From: Multifurca ochricompacta
Lineage: Eukaryota; Basidiomycota; Agaricomycetes; Russulales; Russulaceae
Length of the DNA stretch: 64,000 nucleotides
Direction of reading: 5' to 3'
NCBI GenBank assembly: GCA_022496185.1
Contig: WTXG01000163.1
Location: 1-64,000, forward strand
Below are positions 20,544 to 31,374 of this stretch, one piece after another; within the stretch, counting starts at the first letter, position 1, and each line of letters starts with the position of its first letter. The notes beneath the pieces were generated by a model. The model saw only the letters and a program-made list of their open reading frames with translations. It made no database searches and was not told the DNA's origin. Both the position numbers and the translations under genes were made by a program.

Positions 20544-21055
20544 TGTCAAACAATCATGCTGCTGGTTATACTGACTGTGGTTAGTAGCGGGTTAGGCTAA
20601 AAGACAAGTTAAACTTCAGAGGAAGAAGAACTCTATAATACTATACTACTGACCTAAAAGACAAGTTAACTACAGAGAGAATGTTAGTCAAAGGAAAAGT
20701 AGAAAGTAAAGTAAGACGACTTACACTTCAGAGGAAGAAGAACTCTGAAGTGTAAAGGACAAAACAGACACCCTTATATACCCATGGGGGCCAGGGGAAA
20801 TGGTCTGTGCGCACTGGGAATAAGTCCACAAGTGCCGGACAATAAACAGAGAGGGATAAAGGCCATTGGCCAAAGAGATATCACATGCTTACTGCACATT
20901 ACTAAGTCCATCACTAATCAGCTGAGTAAGGTGAGAAAGAAATGTAATAAAGATAACATAAAAAGTCCGATACTCCGGAATCTAATCTAATCTAATCTAC
21001 AGCTAAAGCGATCCTCAGATGCCTGAAGCATCTCCAGACACATCCCGTGTCAACA
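20544..21055 (-). mobile_element. Solo LTR of copia II family in copia I leader
   Basis: A 512-bp sequence TGTCAAACAATC...GTGTCAACA is nearly identical to the LTRs of copia II. Perfect AGTGG duplications flank it (20539-20543, 21056-21060). The copia II leader near 36380 shows the uninterrupted counterpart of the site. Confidence 0.92.
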
Positions 21056-21753
21056 AGTGGGTGAAACACCTTAAGCTCCTCATGTGTGCCCTAAGTAAAT
21101 AGTGTTCATAGTTGTAGCTGGGTTTTCGTCCCATAGATAGCTTTAGTAGGCCACTTGCCCAGAAGGCTTGAGGCTTTAGGTCTGGTCAATGCTTGGCTCG
21201 ATCCGTAAGCCGGGTTTAGCCACCCACTGGTAGAGTTTAGGGTCTAGAACAAGGCATGGGTAGTCACTCCCATGACGCTTGGGCTCAATACAAGTAGGCC
21301 ACACTACTATAGTATTTACACAGTAGCTAGAGGGTTTTGTCTCTGGGCAGAAGTATTCACTGCCATGTTGTGGGGGTTCGCCCCACCAGAGGAAACCCAA
21401 TAGCCTACTACAGTCATGGCCCCAACCATCTAGGGCTTAATCATGGACTCCACCACCAGCACTAGAGGAAGGGCTCTATACCCTTTGTCTCTAGTGGAAC
21501 TTGCGGTTGGCTCCTCCATGACATGACTCCCCTTCTATTTACACAGTATCCGCCTGATGTGGCTCTGGGATCTGTTGTAGAATGGGGTTAGACAGCTTCA
21601 CTATACTACTTAGAAGTCACACATCAAAGGCAGGACTTTCTTAAGTTCTGAAGCATAGCACCACAGAATGGATGGGCCCTCTTAAATGAGACCTGGACAA
21701 CTGGTTCTAACTGCTCCTTGGAACCAGGATCAAAAAACTTCAAATCATCTCAA

Positions 21754-24021
21754 ATGGCTAACATCGTTTTCCCTTCCACCTTCAAATTCGACAAGCTTGA
21801 TGGCTCCAACTGGCCACAGTGGTCAGTATCTTTTACCGCCCTGTTGAGGATCAATGGCATGAGAAGGCACATCACACATGATGGGCCTGAATATGCCAAT
21901 CCTCCAGTACAGAAGGATGATGAAAAGGAAGCGGACTACCAGGCAAGGTTTGCTGCCTGGTCTGAACCCATAATCCAGGAGTGGAGTAGGGTTGAAGAAG
22001 TCTTGATGGGTTTACTGGTGCTGGTCGTCACCAGTGAAGTTTATTCTCAGGTTGCCTCTGATAGGAAGTATCCGTCAGTCTGCTCAAAGTATGAGCAGCT
22101 GGAGTCCTTGTATGGCACTGTGGGTAGCATGGCCACCTACAATTTGTGGTGCTCAGTTTCGTCCTTCTGTTTAGAGGAAGGCAAACAATTCAGGCCCCAA
22201 TTGCAGCATGTGCTAGATGCAAGGAATACCCTGAAGGAGAATGGGATGGAGGTCTCTGACCTCCAGATGAGCTTTATTTTGCTCCAGTCCCTTCCCCCAT
22301 CATACAGTGCCATTGCTGGCTCAATCCTGGCTTCAGGTCCTCCTGAACGCCTTTCCCCTCAGGACCTCATTCAGAGGTTCCTAAATGAGGAAAGCCGACT
22401 TGCTGGCCCCACAGGAAGTGGTGTTGGGGCTGCCCTTAACAAGGCAGCCCATGTCAACAAAAATAAAAACAAAAAAGTACAATTTATCATGCCACAACCT
22501 GCAGGTGCATCATCGTCCAATGATGTCACCTGCTTCTACTGCCAGAAGCTGGGCCACAAGGCAAATGAATGTCGGCAGAGGAAACAGGATCAGCAGAATG
22601 CCGCAGCTGGAAAAAAGGGCAATCAGAAGAAGGCGCAAGGCACCAGTGTACCATCATCTTCCCACCAAGTAGCTACAATAGTTAATGGTAGTGGAAGAAT
22701 ACAGGAGGTGCATGAGACACCTCACATTAAACTTTATACCTTGAATACGACTGAAGAGATCTTCCAAGATGACGGATTTGCCTGGATGATGGATAGCGGT
22801 GCCACCACCCACTTCACACCCTTTGAGTCAGACTTCTATGAATATCTGCCTCATTCAGGACACACTGTTACAGTGGCGGATGGAACCGTGGTTCCAATAG
22901 AAGGAGTAGGAAGCGTCCACATAAGGACCAATAAAAATTATATATTGGAACTTAACAATGTCTTCTACATGCCATCAGCAGGAAATTGCATCTTATCTAC
23001 AAGTCATATCACCAACAGAGGTGGTATGGTCTTATTTGATCAATATAATGTCGCAATAGAGTATAAAGGACAAAGAATAGCGGAAGGAATCAAGGCTGGG
23101 GATCTATACTGGATCCAAGGGACAATAGTGGATAAATCAACCGCTGCCCTGAATACTGCATCAACCAGCCTTGATACCTGGCATCTTAGAATGGGTCATA
23201 TGTCTAAACAAGCCCTGAAAAGATATGCTTCTGAGGCCATAAAAGGTCTCAGTTTAAAAAATAGCCAAGAGGAAGTAAAGCCTTGTCATGGCTGCAAAAT
23301 GGGAAAATCTCATTGCCTTCCTTTCCCTCCCTCTCATAAGCGGGCTTCAGCACCCTTGGAGGTCATCCATAGTGACCTAGTTGGTCCACTTCAATGTACC
23401 TCAATACAAGGGCATTTATATTTCGCCACTTTCATAGATGACTTTAGCCGCAGTGCTATAGTTGTTCCAATGAAGGCAAAACATTACTTCAAATCGGTCT
23501 TTGCAAATGTTAAGGCATTCCTAGAAAATAAAACAAATAATAAAATAAAGACCTTACATACAGACCGTGGTGGCGAATACATTAATAATGAGCTGAAGTC
23601 CTTACTAAGTGAGGCTGGCATAGAGCATAAACTTACAATGCCATATTCCCCACAACAGAATGGAAGAGCTGAAAGGTTCAATAGAACCATAATGGAAAAA
23701 GCCACTAGCATGCTTCATCATGCTGGGCTTTCTCTTGGCTTTTGGGAGTGTGCTGTTTCTACAGCATGTCACATATATAACAGAACTCCCATCCGTTCTA
23801 ACAAGTGGAGGACACTGCTAGAGCTTCTGGTTGGGGACATACCAGATGTCTCTTATTTTAAAGTCTTCGGATGTGAAGCATACTATCATGTTCTGGAAAA
23901 CAAGTGGCAAAAATTGGATCCTAAAGCCAAAAAGGCTGTCTTTGTTGGGTATGAGCCAAATAGCAAAGGCTACATTCTATGGGATAGACATACCCAGTCC
24001 TTTGTTTGTCCAGAGATGTGA
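21754..24021 (+). CDS. Copia I Gag-protease-integrase frame
   Basis: The first ATG in the frame is at 21754 (MANIVFPSTFKFDKLDG); an upstream TTG at 21718 is unlikely. A Gag helical region (NLWCSVSSFCLEEG...ARNTLKENGMEV) precedes a CCHC knuckle (CFYCQKLGHKANEC). The protease motif is WMMDSGATTHF. Integrase has its zinc site (HLRMGH...CHGCKMGKSH) and the DDE residues in HSDLVGPL, HTDRGGEY and PQQNGRAERFN. In intact copia elements one frame continues into RT. Here the frame ends at 24019-24021, just where copia II reads on through RDVTF, so a small indel near 24000 shifts it. Confidence 0.88.
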   Translation: MANIVFPSTFKFDKLDGSNWPQWSVSFTALLRINGMRRHITHDGPEYANPPVQKDDEKEADYQARFAAWSEPIIQEWSRVEEVLMGLLVLVVTSEVYSQVASDRKYPSVCSKYEQLESLYGTVGSMATYNLWCSVSSFCLEEGKQFRPQLQHVLDARNTLKENGMEVSDLQMSFILLQSLPPSYSAIAGSILASGPPERLSPQDLIQRFLNEESRLAGPTGSGVGAALNKAAHVNKNKNKKVQFIMPQPAGASSSNDVTCFYCQKLGHKANECRQRKQDQQNAAAGKKGNQKKAQGTSVPSSSHQVATIVNGSGRIQEVHETPHIKLYTLNTTEEIFQDDGFAWMMDSGATTHFTPFESDFYEYLPHSGHTVTVADGTVVPIEGVGSVHIRTNKNYILELNNVFYMPSAGNCILSTSHITNRGGMVLFDQYNVAIEYKGQRIAEGIKAGDLYWIQGTIVDKSTAALNTASTSLDTWHLRMGHMSKQALKRYASEAIKGLSLKNSQEEVKPCHGCKMGKSHCLPFPPSHKRASAPLEVIHSDLVGPLQCTSIQGHLYFATFIDDFSRSAIVVPMKAKHYFKSVFANVKAFLENKTNNKIKTLHTDRGGEYINNELKSLLSEAGIEHKLTMPYSPQQNGRAERFNRTIMEKATSMLHHAGLSLGFWECAVSTACHIYNRTPIRSNKWRTLLELLVGDIPDVSYFKVFGCEAYYHVLENKWQKLDPKAKKAVFVGYEPNSKGYILWDRHTQSFVCPEM

Positions 24022-26102
24022 CGTTTAATGAAGAGTCCTTCCCATCCCACTCTGTAGTGGACAACAGAGATAAAGGAAAGGAACAAGCTGTTCCTGTAGA
24101 AGGAGGGTCTGTCCAACCCTCACCAGCAATAGCCACAGTTCCTCAGGATCCTGTGTATAAGGATACCGAGGTTGAGGAACAGGAGGTAGTGGAGCCTCCT
24201 CAAATAAATCCTGAGCCTACCACACCCAATAATGAAGTAGACACACACACAGACACCATATATCAGACACCACCGTCCCAAATAATGGAACCCTCCCAAC
24301 TCCCCACCAGAACTCGTGCCGTTAGAAAGTCAACAAAAAAGGCTAGAGGCAAACTTTCCCAACCAGTTTTTACTAGGGAAAGTCCATGCTCTGAACAACG
24401 GTCTGTGGCTATACAAGAAGATTTAGATCTTGATATTGTTATGCCAAGACATTCACATCGTCTGAATCCTCGCTTTTACAATGAGGATAATGCAGAGTTC
24501 GTGCAAGGTTCATCCAGACTTGGGACCATGGAGCTGCTAAATGCCGCCGGTGTCTCTTATAGAGACCCCCTGACCTTTCAGGAGGCGATGCAGTCTGATA
24601 ATGCTGCTGAGTGGCTTGAGGCATGCCAATATGAAATAGATGCCTTAAAGAAGTTAAATGTGTGGCACCTTGAGGATCTTCCTGAAGGAAGAAAGGCTGT
24701 CAAATCTAAATGGGTTTTTAAATTGAAACCAGATGGACAGTTTCATGCTAGGCTCATGGCAAAGGGTTTCACTCAAATAGAAGGAGTGGACTTTGATGAA
24801 ACATTCTCCCCAGTCGCCAGATTTGAATCACTTCGTTTATTACTAGCGTTAGCTGTGCTAGAAGATTGGGAAATCCACCAGATGGATGTCAAATCGGCAT
24901 TCCTTCATGGCGATCTGGATGAGGAGATTTATATGGAGCAACCTGTTGGTTTCATCATTGCTGGACAAGAGTCCAAAGTTTGTAGGCTACAGAAAGCTTT
25001 ATATGGCCTCAAACAAGCCTCCCAAGCATGGAATCTTCAATTTCATGCAGTTCTAAATGAACTGGGCTTCACTCGGATGTACTCTGATGCAGGAGTATAT
25101 GTGTATCATCACCATGGGGGGGATGATTCACTTTTCGTCATTCTATATGTTGATGACATCACTATACTTGGATCTTCAAAAGATAAGATAACATGGCTGA
25201 AGGAATCTCTATCTAGCCGATATGAGATGACTGACCTGGGAGAAATCCAGTCATATCTTGGTGTTAACATCACCAGAGATCGTCCTAACAAGATGCTGGA
25301 AATTGATCAGGCAGCTTATGTCTTGTCTATTCTTGAGAAGTTTGGAATGAGGGATTCCAATCCAGTATACACTCCCCTACCAGCCAGCGTGGATGCACAT
25401 CTGGTCAAGTTTGAAGGCCAGGCATCTACTTCAGAAATAAAGAAGTATCAACAGCTAATGGGGTCACTGCTATGGGTGCAGATTGGAAGCAGACCCAACA
25501 TTAGCTTTGCTGTTGCGCACCTTAGTCAATACGCTTCCAATCCTTCACAACATCATCTGCGCCTAGCAAAGTATGTTCTAAAGTACCTCAATGCTACTAT
25601 GAACTACAGGGTGTGATATTCTGGAGGGAATGAAGAGAGTGGCCTTCATGGCTTTGCAGATTCCTCATGGGGAGATCAAGAGGACTGCCACTCCACTTCA
25701 GGCTACGTCTATATGCTTGCAAATGGAGCCATATCCTGGTGCTCTAGAAAGCAAAAGACTGTAGCACAGTCCACCACAGAAGCTGAATACATGAGCCTAG
25801 CTGAGGCTTCCAATCAGGCTGCATGGTATAGGACGTTTATGGAGGAATTGGGATATGAAATTACTTCACCCATACAACTCCATTGTGACAATAAGGGTGC
25901 TGTGGACTTGGCACTGAACCCTGTCACAGGAAGGCGGTCAAAACACATACCAATAAAGTACCATGCAATCAGGGAGTATGTTGAATTGCATCTAATAGAT
26001 TTAGTGTGAACTCCCACTGGTGAAATGCTGGCAGATGGCTTTACAAAGTCTCTACCAAGAGCATCACATGAAAACATGGTTACTAGACTTGGGCTTATAT
26101 GA
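24006..26102 (+). pseudogene. Copia I reverse transcriptase and RNase H frame
   Basis: This frame resumes after the shift with RDVTFNEESFP and carries RT blocks KSKWVFKLKPDG, FDETFSPVARFESLR, HQMDVKSAFLHGD and YGLKQAS, then the catalytic LYVDDITIL. RNase H follows with GYVYMLANGAISWCSRKQ, TEAEYMSL and HCDNKGA. Two in-frame TGA codons interrupt it at 25614-25616 and 26007-26009. At both, copia II has an Arg codon starting CG, so CpG transition is the simple explanation. It would make element cDNA if intact; it is dead now. Confidence 0.88.
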
Positions 26103-26303
26103 GTATATTGTCGACCTCGAGAGTGACGCAAGAAGTGTGTGCACGTTCTCGACCTCGAATGTGATGTGTGCAACTGAACGCGTTTCAGTTTGCATAATAC
26201 ACTTCAGATCACTCCTCTCCTCTCGTCGACTCACTCTCACACCTCTTAATTGGCGATGTGCTCATTTAACTCATTTTGACCTGATGCCTTAATCATGGAG
26301 GGA

Positions 26304-26801
26304 TGTTGACATGGCATGTGTCTTGAGGTGCTTCAGGCATCTAGGTTAGGGTCTAAGCTGTGCAAGATTAGATTAGATATTGATTCAGAGTTTCGGACTT
26401 TTTACCATATCATTATTACTTTCTTTCTCGCGATGCGCAGCAGCTGACTGATGTACCTTAGTAATCCTGTATAGCATGTGATATCTCACTGGCCAATGGC
26501 CTTTGTCCCTCAGTAGTAGATTCTAGCGCATTCCATTGTGCACAGACCATCCCTTGATAAGTATATAAGGGTGTCTGTTTCATCCTCTACACTTCAGAGT
26601 TTCCTTCACCTCTGAAGTGTAAGTCCTATCTCTCCTACTTACTACTTTACCTTTGACTAACCGTCTCCTGTAGATAACTTGTCTTTCTAGGTGTGTAGTA
26701 TAGTATAATAGAGTTTCCTTCACCTCTGAAGTATAACTTGTCTTTCTAGCCTTACACGCTAACCACAGTCAGTATCACTGCGCACACATGCCTGTTCTTC
26801 A
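26304..26801 (+). repeat. Copia I 3' LTR
   Basis: The 498-bp LTR repeats the 5' LTR without the solo LTR insertion. It is preceded by ATGGAGGGA (26295-26303) and contains the same TATA box and stem-loop (near 26570-26620). Confidence 0.92.
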
Positions 26802-27002
26802 AAACCACTATCCTGGAACCTCTGTACATGACTCCAATGCAATAAAATTGCCCTTTGTTGTTGGATTTGTGGAACAGGCATAGCACAACTTGTACTAGAT
26901 ACTACATTACTACTAGCTATTTCACCTTGTTTAGACTTAGAGGCTTAGATGCAGTCAATAATGCAATAGCAATTGCTTTATCTATAGCAGATTCAATGTA
27001 CT
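26802..27002 (+). other. MULE end sequence, left part (interrupted by hAT-like copy B)
   Basis: After the copia duplication, bases 26829-27002 match the arm sequence after the MULE stop (from GACTCCAATGCAATAAAATT to GATTCAATGTACT). The match resumes at 40089 with AATGTACTATATCAGC. No gene is seen. Confidence 0.8.
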
Positions 27003-28145
27003 TAGTGATTGTCAAGGGGTTTCATACCTGCGCGGGTAAGCACCGCAGGTTTTGCCGGGTACGGGTACGGGTATATGGCTCCCAACCCATGGAAACCTGT
27101 ACCCATGTGGCAGGTTTGGTGGGTATAGGCGCTGATTATCCATTGACAAGATCAGTAGAATTTCCAAGATAAAACACATCTGCAGCCACAGAAATACAAG
27201 ATCATGTCTGATGTATGCTACAGGGTGGCGTTAAATATGTTCTAGTATTATCCTACAAAATATCAAAGCAGATTAACAGTGCAATGTAAAATAAAATCCT
27301 TATCAGTGATCCACTTTCTTGAAAACCATGATACATCTGTTTTATTAACACGCGACCAATTCTGCCGGTCTGGCACTATCTAAAATACACTCTAGACTAA
27401 TATAGACTATTCTATAATCTAATTATCAAATTACTTTATTGAAACAAGGCCCGCGTGTGTCTACAAGCTGCATGGGGCAGCGACTACATTGGATCACACG
27501 GTGGTCTGACCTCCTTCCTATTAAGGAAGGTTGACTTAAACACGCAGAAATGTGCATCCAGGGACTAGGACAGTTGTGCTTGTATGAAATGAAACCAGAA
27601 TAATAAAATAATAATGTAAATAAAGGATCCTTTTAATCTTCTGAACATAAACCAACAATTTTTGAGGAATCTTGAGTAGCCATAAATGAATGCATTGTGT
27701 CCAAGTGCTTATCTCCTCGACCAGGATGGCCCAGGCCATTTACCCGAAATGCGCAGAAATGCAAAGAACAGTCGCGCTCGTATAAAATTGAAACCAGAAT
27801 AATAAAATAAAAATGGAATAATAAATTATCTTAATCTTATGAACATAAAATAGGAATCTTTGAGGGATCTTGTGTAGCCATAAATGAACACATTGTTTTT
27901 TTTTTGTTTTTTTTTGAACTCGAGTTTATTGACGCACTTGCGGGACTCAGCCCAATCATGCGGCTACATCAGGGTACAATGTAACTACTGTGGGTGTACA
28001 TGGAGATGCCATATCTACTGGGACAGGCTAGATGGAAAACTCTAAGAGAAAAACCAGGGAGAATGTATGTGGAGTGGCCGTCTGAGAAAGAGACCATTCA
28101 GAGTAAGAAAACTTACAAAGTCCAAAATCCAACAACAATAAACCC

Positions 28146-29066
28146 TCACAGGGGTTCGTGTGGATGCCGGGCAGAGATGGGCTTGAAGAAGGCCCTCAAC
28201 TGCTGGATAAACTCCAGGAGTTGGGTGGCGCAGGTGCGGTGGTTGAAGATCTGCACCCAGGTGAGCTCGTCGAAGAGAGAGCCAGGGTCCATGTCACATT
28301 CTGTCCGAGCTTGGGCATGTAATGGACAATCCAGGGCGATGTGGTTGAATGTCGCAGGGGTAATGCTGTCACAGTGGCAGAGGTGGTCTGCTTCTGGGCA
28401 GGAGGAGAAGAAATGTTCATGGTACTCAGCTATAAAGGCATGGCCAGTGGCCAGCTGAAAGGCTGTCAATACCGTATGGTGTGTGAAGGGATTCTCCTTG
28501 CGTTTAGCCATGGCAGCAGTCCAGAGAGGATGGTTGCCGCCTGTGGGAGGACCCTGGATGGAGATGGAGTAGGCCTTGTGTCCGGCCTGGGATTCACCAT
28601 CGAGAGCTCGGGATTGCAGCCACTCGTTGCGCCAGTTGTCGTAGGCGCATAAGCGGGACAGGGCTTGCCACTGGAGGGGGGAGGGAGGGTCATTGACGTC
28701 CCGAAGCGGGTGAACGCGGTGTGCACAGTCTGCGGCCTTGGGAGCGGTGGCTGAGGCGCAGTAGCAGGGTGAGGGGGGACACCACATGAAGGAGATGTCC
28801 GTAAGGGGGTGATCTGCAAGCAATTGAGCAAGGGCACGATGGCATGAGATAAAGTCACTGGTAAATCGATGCAGGTCCCGTGAGCATAAACCTGCCAGAG
28901 CCAAGCTGGACGAGCAGGTGATGATGAGGTGGGGGGCCAAGGGGCAGCCATGGAAGAATGACTGAAGCCATTGGATGGTGCGACTGAGTGAGAACAAGTC
29001 TAGTTCAGACTTGACCCCACCCGTGCCCCAGACCCAATGGTTCGTCGTTTCACCGGAGTCGTCCAT
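28146..29066 (-). pseudogene. LINE RNase H and C-terminal region
   Basis: The frame begins DDSGETTNHWVWGTGGVKSE and LFSLSRTIQWLQSFF, matching the RNase H region of fungal LINEs. The expected catalytic Asp block in the next strand reads ITCSSSLAL, so that acidic residue seems lost. The C-terminal part has a Cys/His cluster (CPEADHLCHCD...HIALDCPLH), typical of the LINE tail. It is separated from RT by frameshifts and ends near the poly(A) end. An ORF exists on the opposite strand, but it lacks family motifs. Confidence 0.8.
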
Positions 29067-29114
29067 GAGAACAGCGGCGGCAGCACCTATGAGACAGTTG
29101 TCGACACGTTTGGC

Positions 29115-30596
29115 TCAGGAGAGTGAGGACGAGGCATGGCACAAGACAACGTCAGCTCTGGGCAGCGCAATCAAGGAGACGACTTCATCGAGACGTACGT
29201 TGGGGGGGCAGGTTCCCACAAAGTGTAGGAATGTGCCCCAGGAAGGTAACTCCCATGGTGCAAAGGCCAAGACATCTGGGGAATCTGCCAAGGGCGGAAC
29301 CCGTGCTGCGAGTGCTTGCAGGGGGGAAAGGCGATGAGGCACAGGAGGGGGTATCGGGGCCGCGGTGTGATGGTGGCGTGGGTGGAGGAGGTGGTTGTCC
29401 AGGGGGCCGCAAAGGTGCTGGATGGGCTGGGAGAGAGCAGGGAGGGAGGTGTACCTAAGAGCTGTGGTGTCTGCCAACTTCTCGACAAAATGCTTCATAG
29501 GGAGTACATGAATGAGTTCATGTAAGGGCCCGCGTGGGGCCATATGAAAGGAGCCAGTGATCTTGTGGACCACTGCATTCGAGACGAGTTGGAGCCTCTT
29601 GACAAGTGCCGGAGCCTGGCGAGTATGGACCCAGAGCTGGGAGCCATAAGTCAGGACCAGGAGGCAGATGGCATTGAGGATGAGTCTCCAGTTCTTGGTG
29701 GAGAGGCCTCATTCGGAGTTGCCCAGCAGTTGGAGAGTGCGGATGGAAGCGTGAGCGCGGCGGCACATGATGTCTACATGAGGTCACCAGGACAGAGAAG
29801 GAGTGAAGAAAAAACCCAAGTATTGCACCTGGGCCCCCGCCTTGACAACAAAGTCAGGCATGTCGTGGCAGGGGAGGGAGATTGTGCATGGTGGAAGGTT
29901 CCGCATGCGCGTGCAGGAGAAAAAGAGGGCCTCAGTCTTTGCTGGATCAGTGGACATACCAGCATGGAGCAGCCATTCCATGACAAGGGAATAATGGTGT
30001 CATAGTGAAGAGACAACTTCATCCCAGGTGGGCGCCCAAGCGAAAAGGAGGCCGTCGTCGACATACATCGACAGTCGGCAACCAGTCCAGGTGGAGGCTA
30101 GGTGGAGGAGTGGGGCTGCGTAGAGTGTGGCAAGTACTGGGGAGATCGGGGAACCCTGCGGAGTGCCAATTGTCATAGCGTGGGGAGGGCCCGTTTGGCT
30201 GTTGAAGGACAAGCAGGCCGAGCGCCCAGTAAGAAAGCTGTGGACCCAGCCCATGACTTGGGGTGGGTAGCCTAAGTGAGTGAGAACAGCGGAACACCTG
30301 GAGGGGTGGATGTGATCAAAGAAGCCTGACACATCAAACAGGACCATGCTGCAGACCATGCCTGAGGCCTGGATGCAGGTGACATCATGGATGAGTGAGA
30401 GTGCGGAGTCGAGGCAACATGAGTTCGATTGTGTGCCAAACTGTGTGGACAGCAAGGTGCCGTAGCGATCGATGTCGGATGTGAGGCGTTTGGCTAGGGC
30501 CTTGTCCAGGAGTTTGCCCATAGTCTCAAGCAAGGAGATAGGGCAGTGGGCCTTTGCTAGGCTGTAGTCAGGGTGAGCCGGCTTGGGTAGAACCAC
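29115..30596 (-). pseudogene. LINE reverse transcriptase, frame-shifted
   Basis: The piece 30596-30000 shows RT blocks CPISLLETMGKLLDKALAKRL, MVLFDVSGFFDHI, GTPQGSPISPVLATLYAAP and the catalytic YVDDGLLF. The reading frame then shifts several times through 29115, where thumb-like sequence is detectable (for example FHMAPRGPLHELIHVLPM). The upstream end at 30597 is where the copia II element is inserted; the same coding sequence resumes at 37122. The enzyme would copy LINE RNA at a nicked target. Frameshifts make it non-functional. Confidence 0.85.
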
Positions 30597-30597
30597 T

Positions 30598-31108
30598 TGT
30601 CAAACAATCATGCTGCTGGTTATACTGACTGTGGTTAGTAGCGGGTTAGGCTAAAAGACAAGTTAAACTTCAGAGGAAGAAGAACTCTTTAATACTATAC
30701 TACTGACCTAAAAGACAAGTTAACTACAGAGAGAATGTTAGTCAAAGGAAAGTAGAAAGTAAAGTAAGACGACTTACACTTCAGAGGAAGAAGAACTCTG
30801 AAGTGTAGAGGACAAAACAGACACCCTTATATACCCATAGGGGCCAGGGGAAATGGTCTGTGCGCACTGGGAATAAGTCCACAGGTGCCGGTCAAGAAAC
30901 AGAGAGGGATAAAGGCCATTGGCCAAGGAGATATCACATGCTTACTGCGCATTACTAAGTCCATCACTAATCAGCTGAGTAAGAAGGGAAAGAAGTGTAA
31001 TAAAGATAACATAAAAAGTCCGATACTCCGGAATCTAATCTAATCTAATCTACAGCTGAAGCGAACCTTAGATGCCTGAAGCATCTCCAGACACATCCTG
31101 TGTCAACA
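30598..31108 (-). repeat. Copia II 3' LTR
   Basis: 511 bp, TGTCAAACAATC...GTGTCAACA in plus orientation. It has a TATA box (read on minus, GTATATAAGG) near 30830 and a stem-loop at about 30775-30807. Confidence 0.93.
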
Positions 31109-31374
31109 TCCCTCCATGGTGAAGGCATCGATCATTAAGATGGAATGAGTTAAATGAGCACACTGTTGTTCACAATTGAACGAACATATCGCCAGAGATC
31201 CAACTTCTCTAACTCTCAAGTATAGTGAGAGAGGACCATGGTGTTCAGAGGCATATTGAGTTAGATTCTCTTATGCAAACTGAGACCACACCTCTTGCGT
31301 CACTCTCGAAGTTGAGAACTTTGCTCATGGTGGGAAAGTGAAACTGGTATACAAAGTTCCAGATTCCAGCTCTC

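Larger units (their letters stand above)
19152..26801 (+). mobile_element. Ty1/copia element I, complete with both LTRs
   Basis: Perfect target duplications AAACC flank the element (19147-19151, 26802-26806). LTRs start TGTTGACATGG and end CTGTTCTTCA. A polypurine tract ATGGAGGGA precedes the 3' LTR, and GGTTATGGGCCC follows the 5' LTR, where a primer binding site is expected. The leader of about 1.4 kb (20303-21753) has no gene and is interrupted by a solo LTR. Gene order gag, protease, integrase, RT, RNase H is copia type. Frameshift and stop codons show it is no longer autonomous. Confidence 0.93.

Noticed and set aside
28341..29525. Plus-strand ORFs over the LINE (for example 28975-29337, 29123-29458)
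   Set aside because: They mirror minus-strand LINE coding sequence and lack domain motifs.
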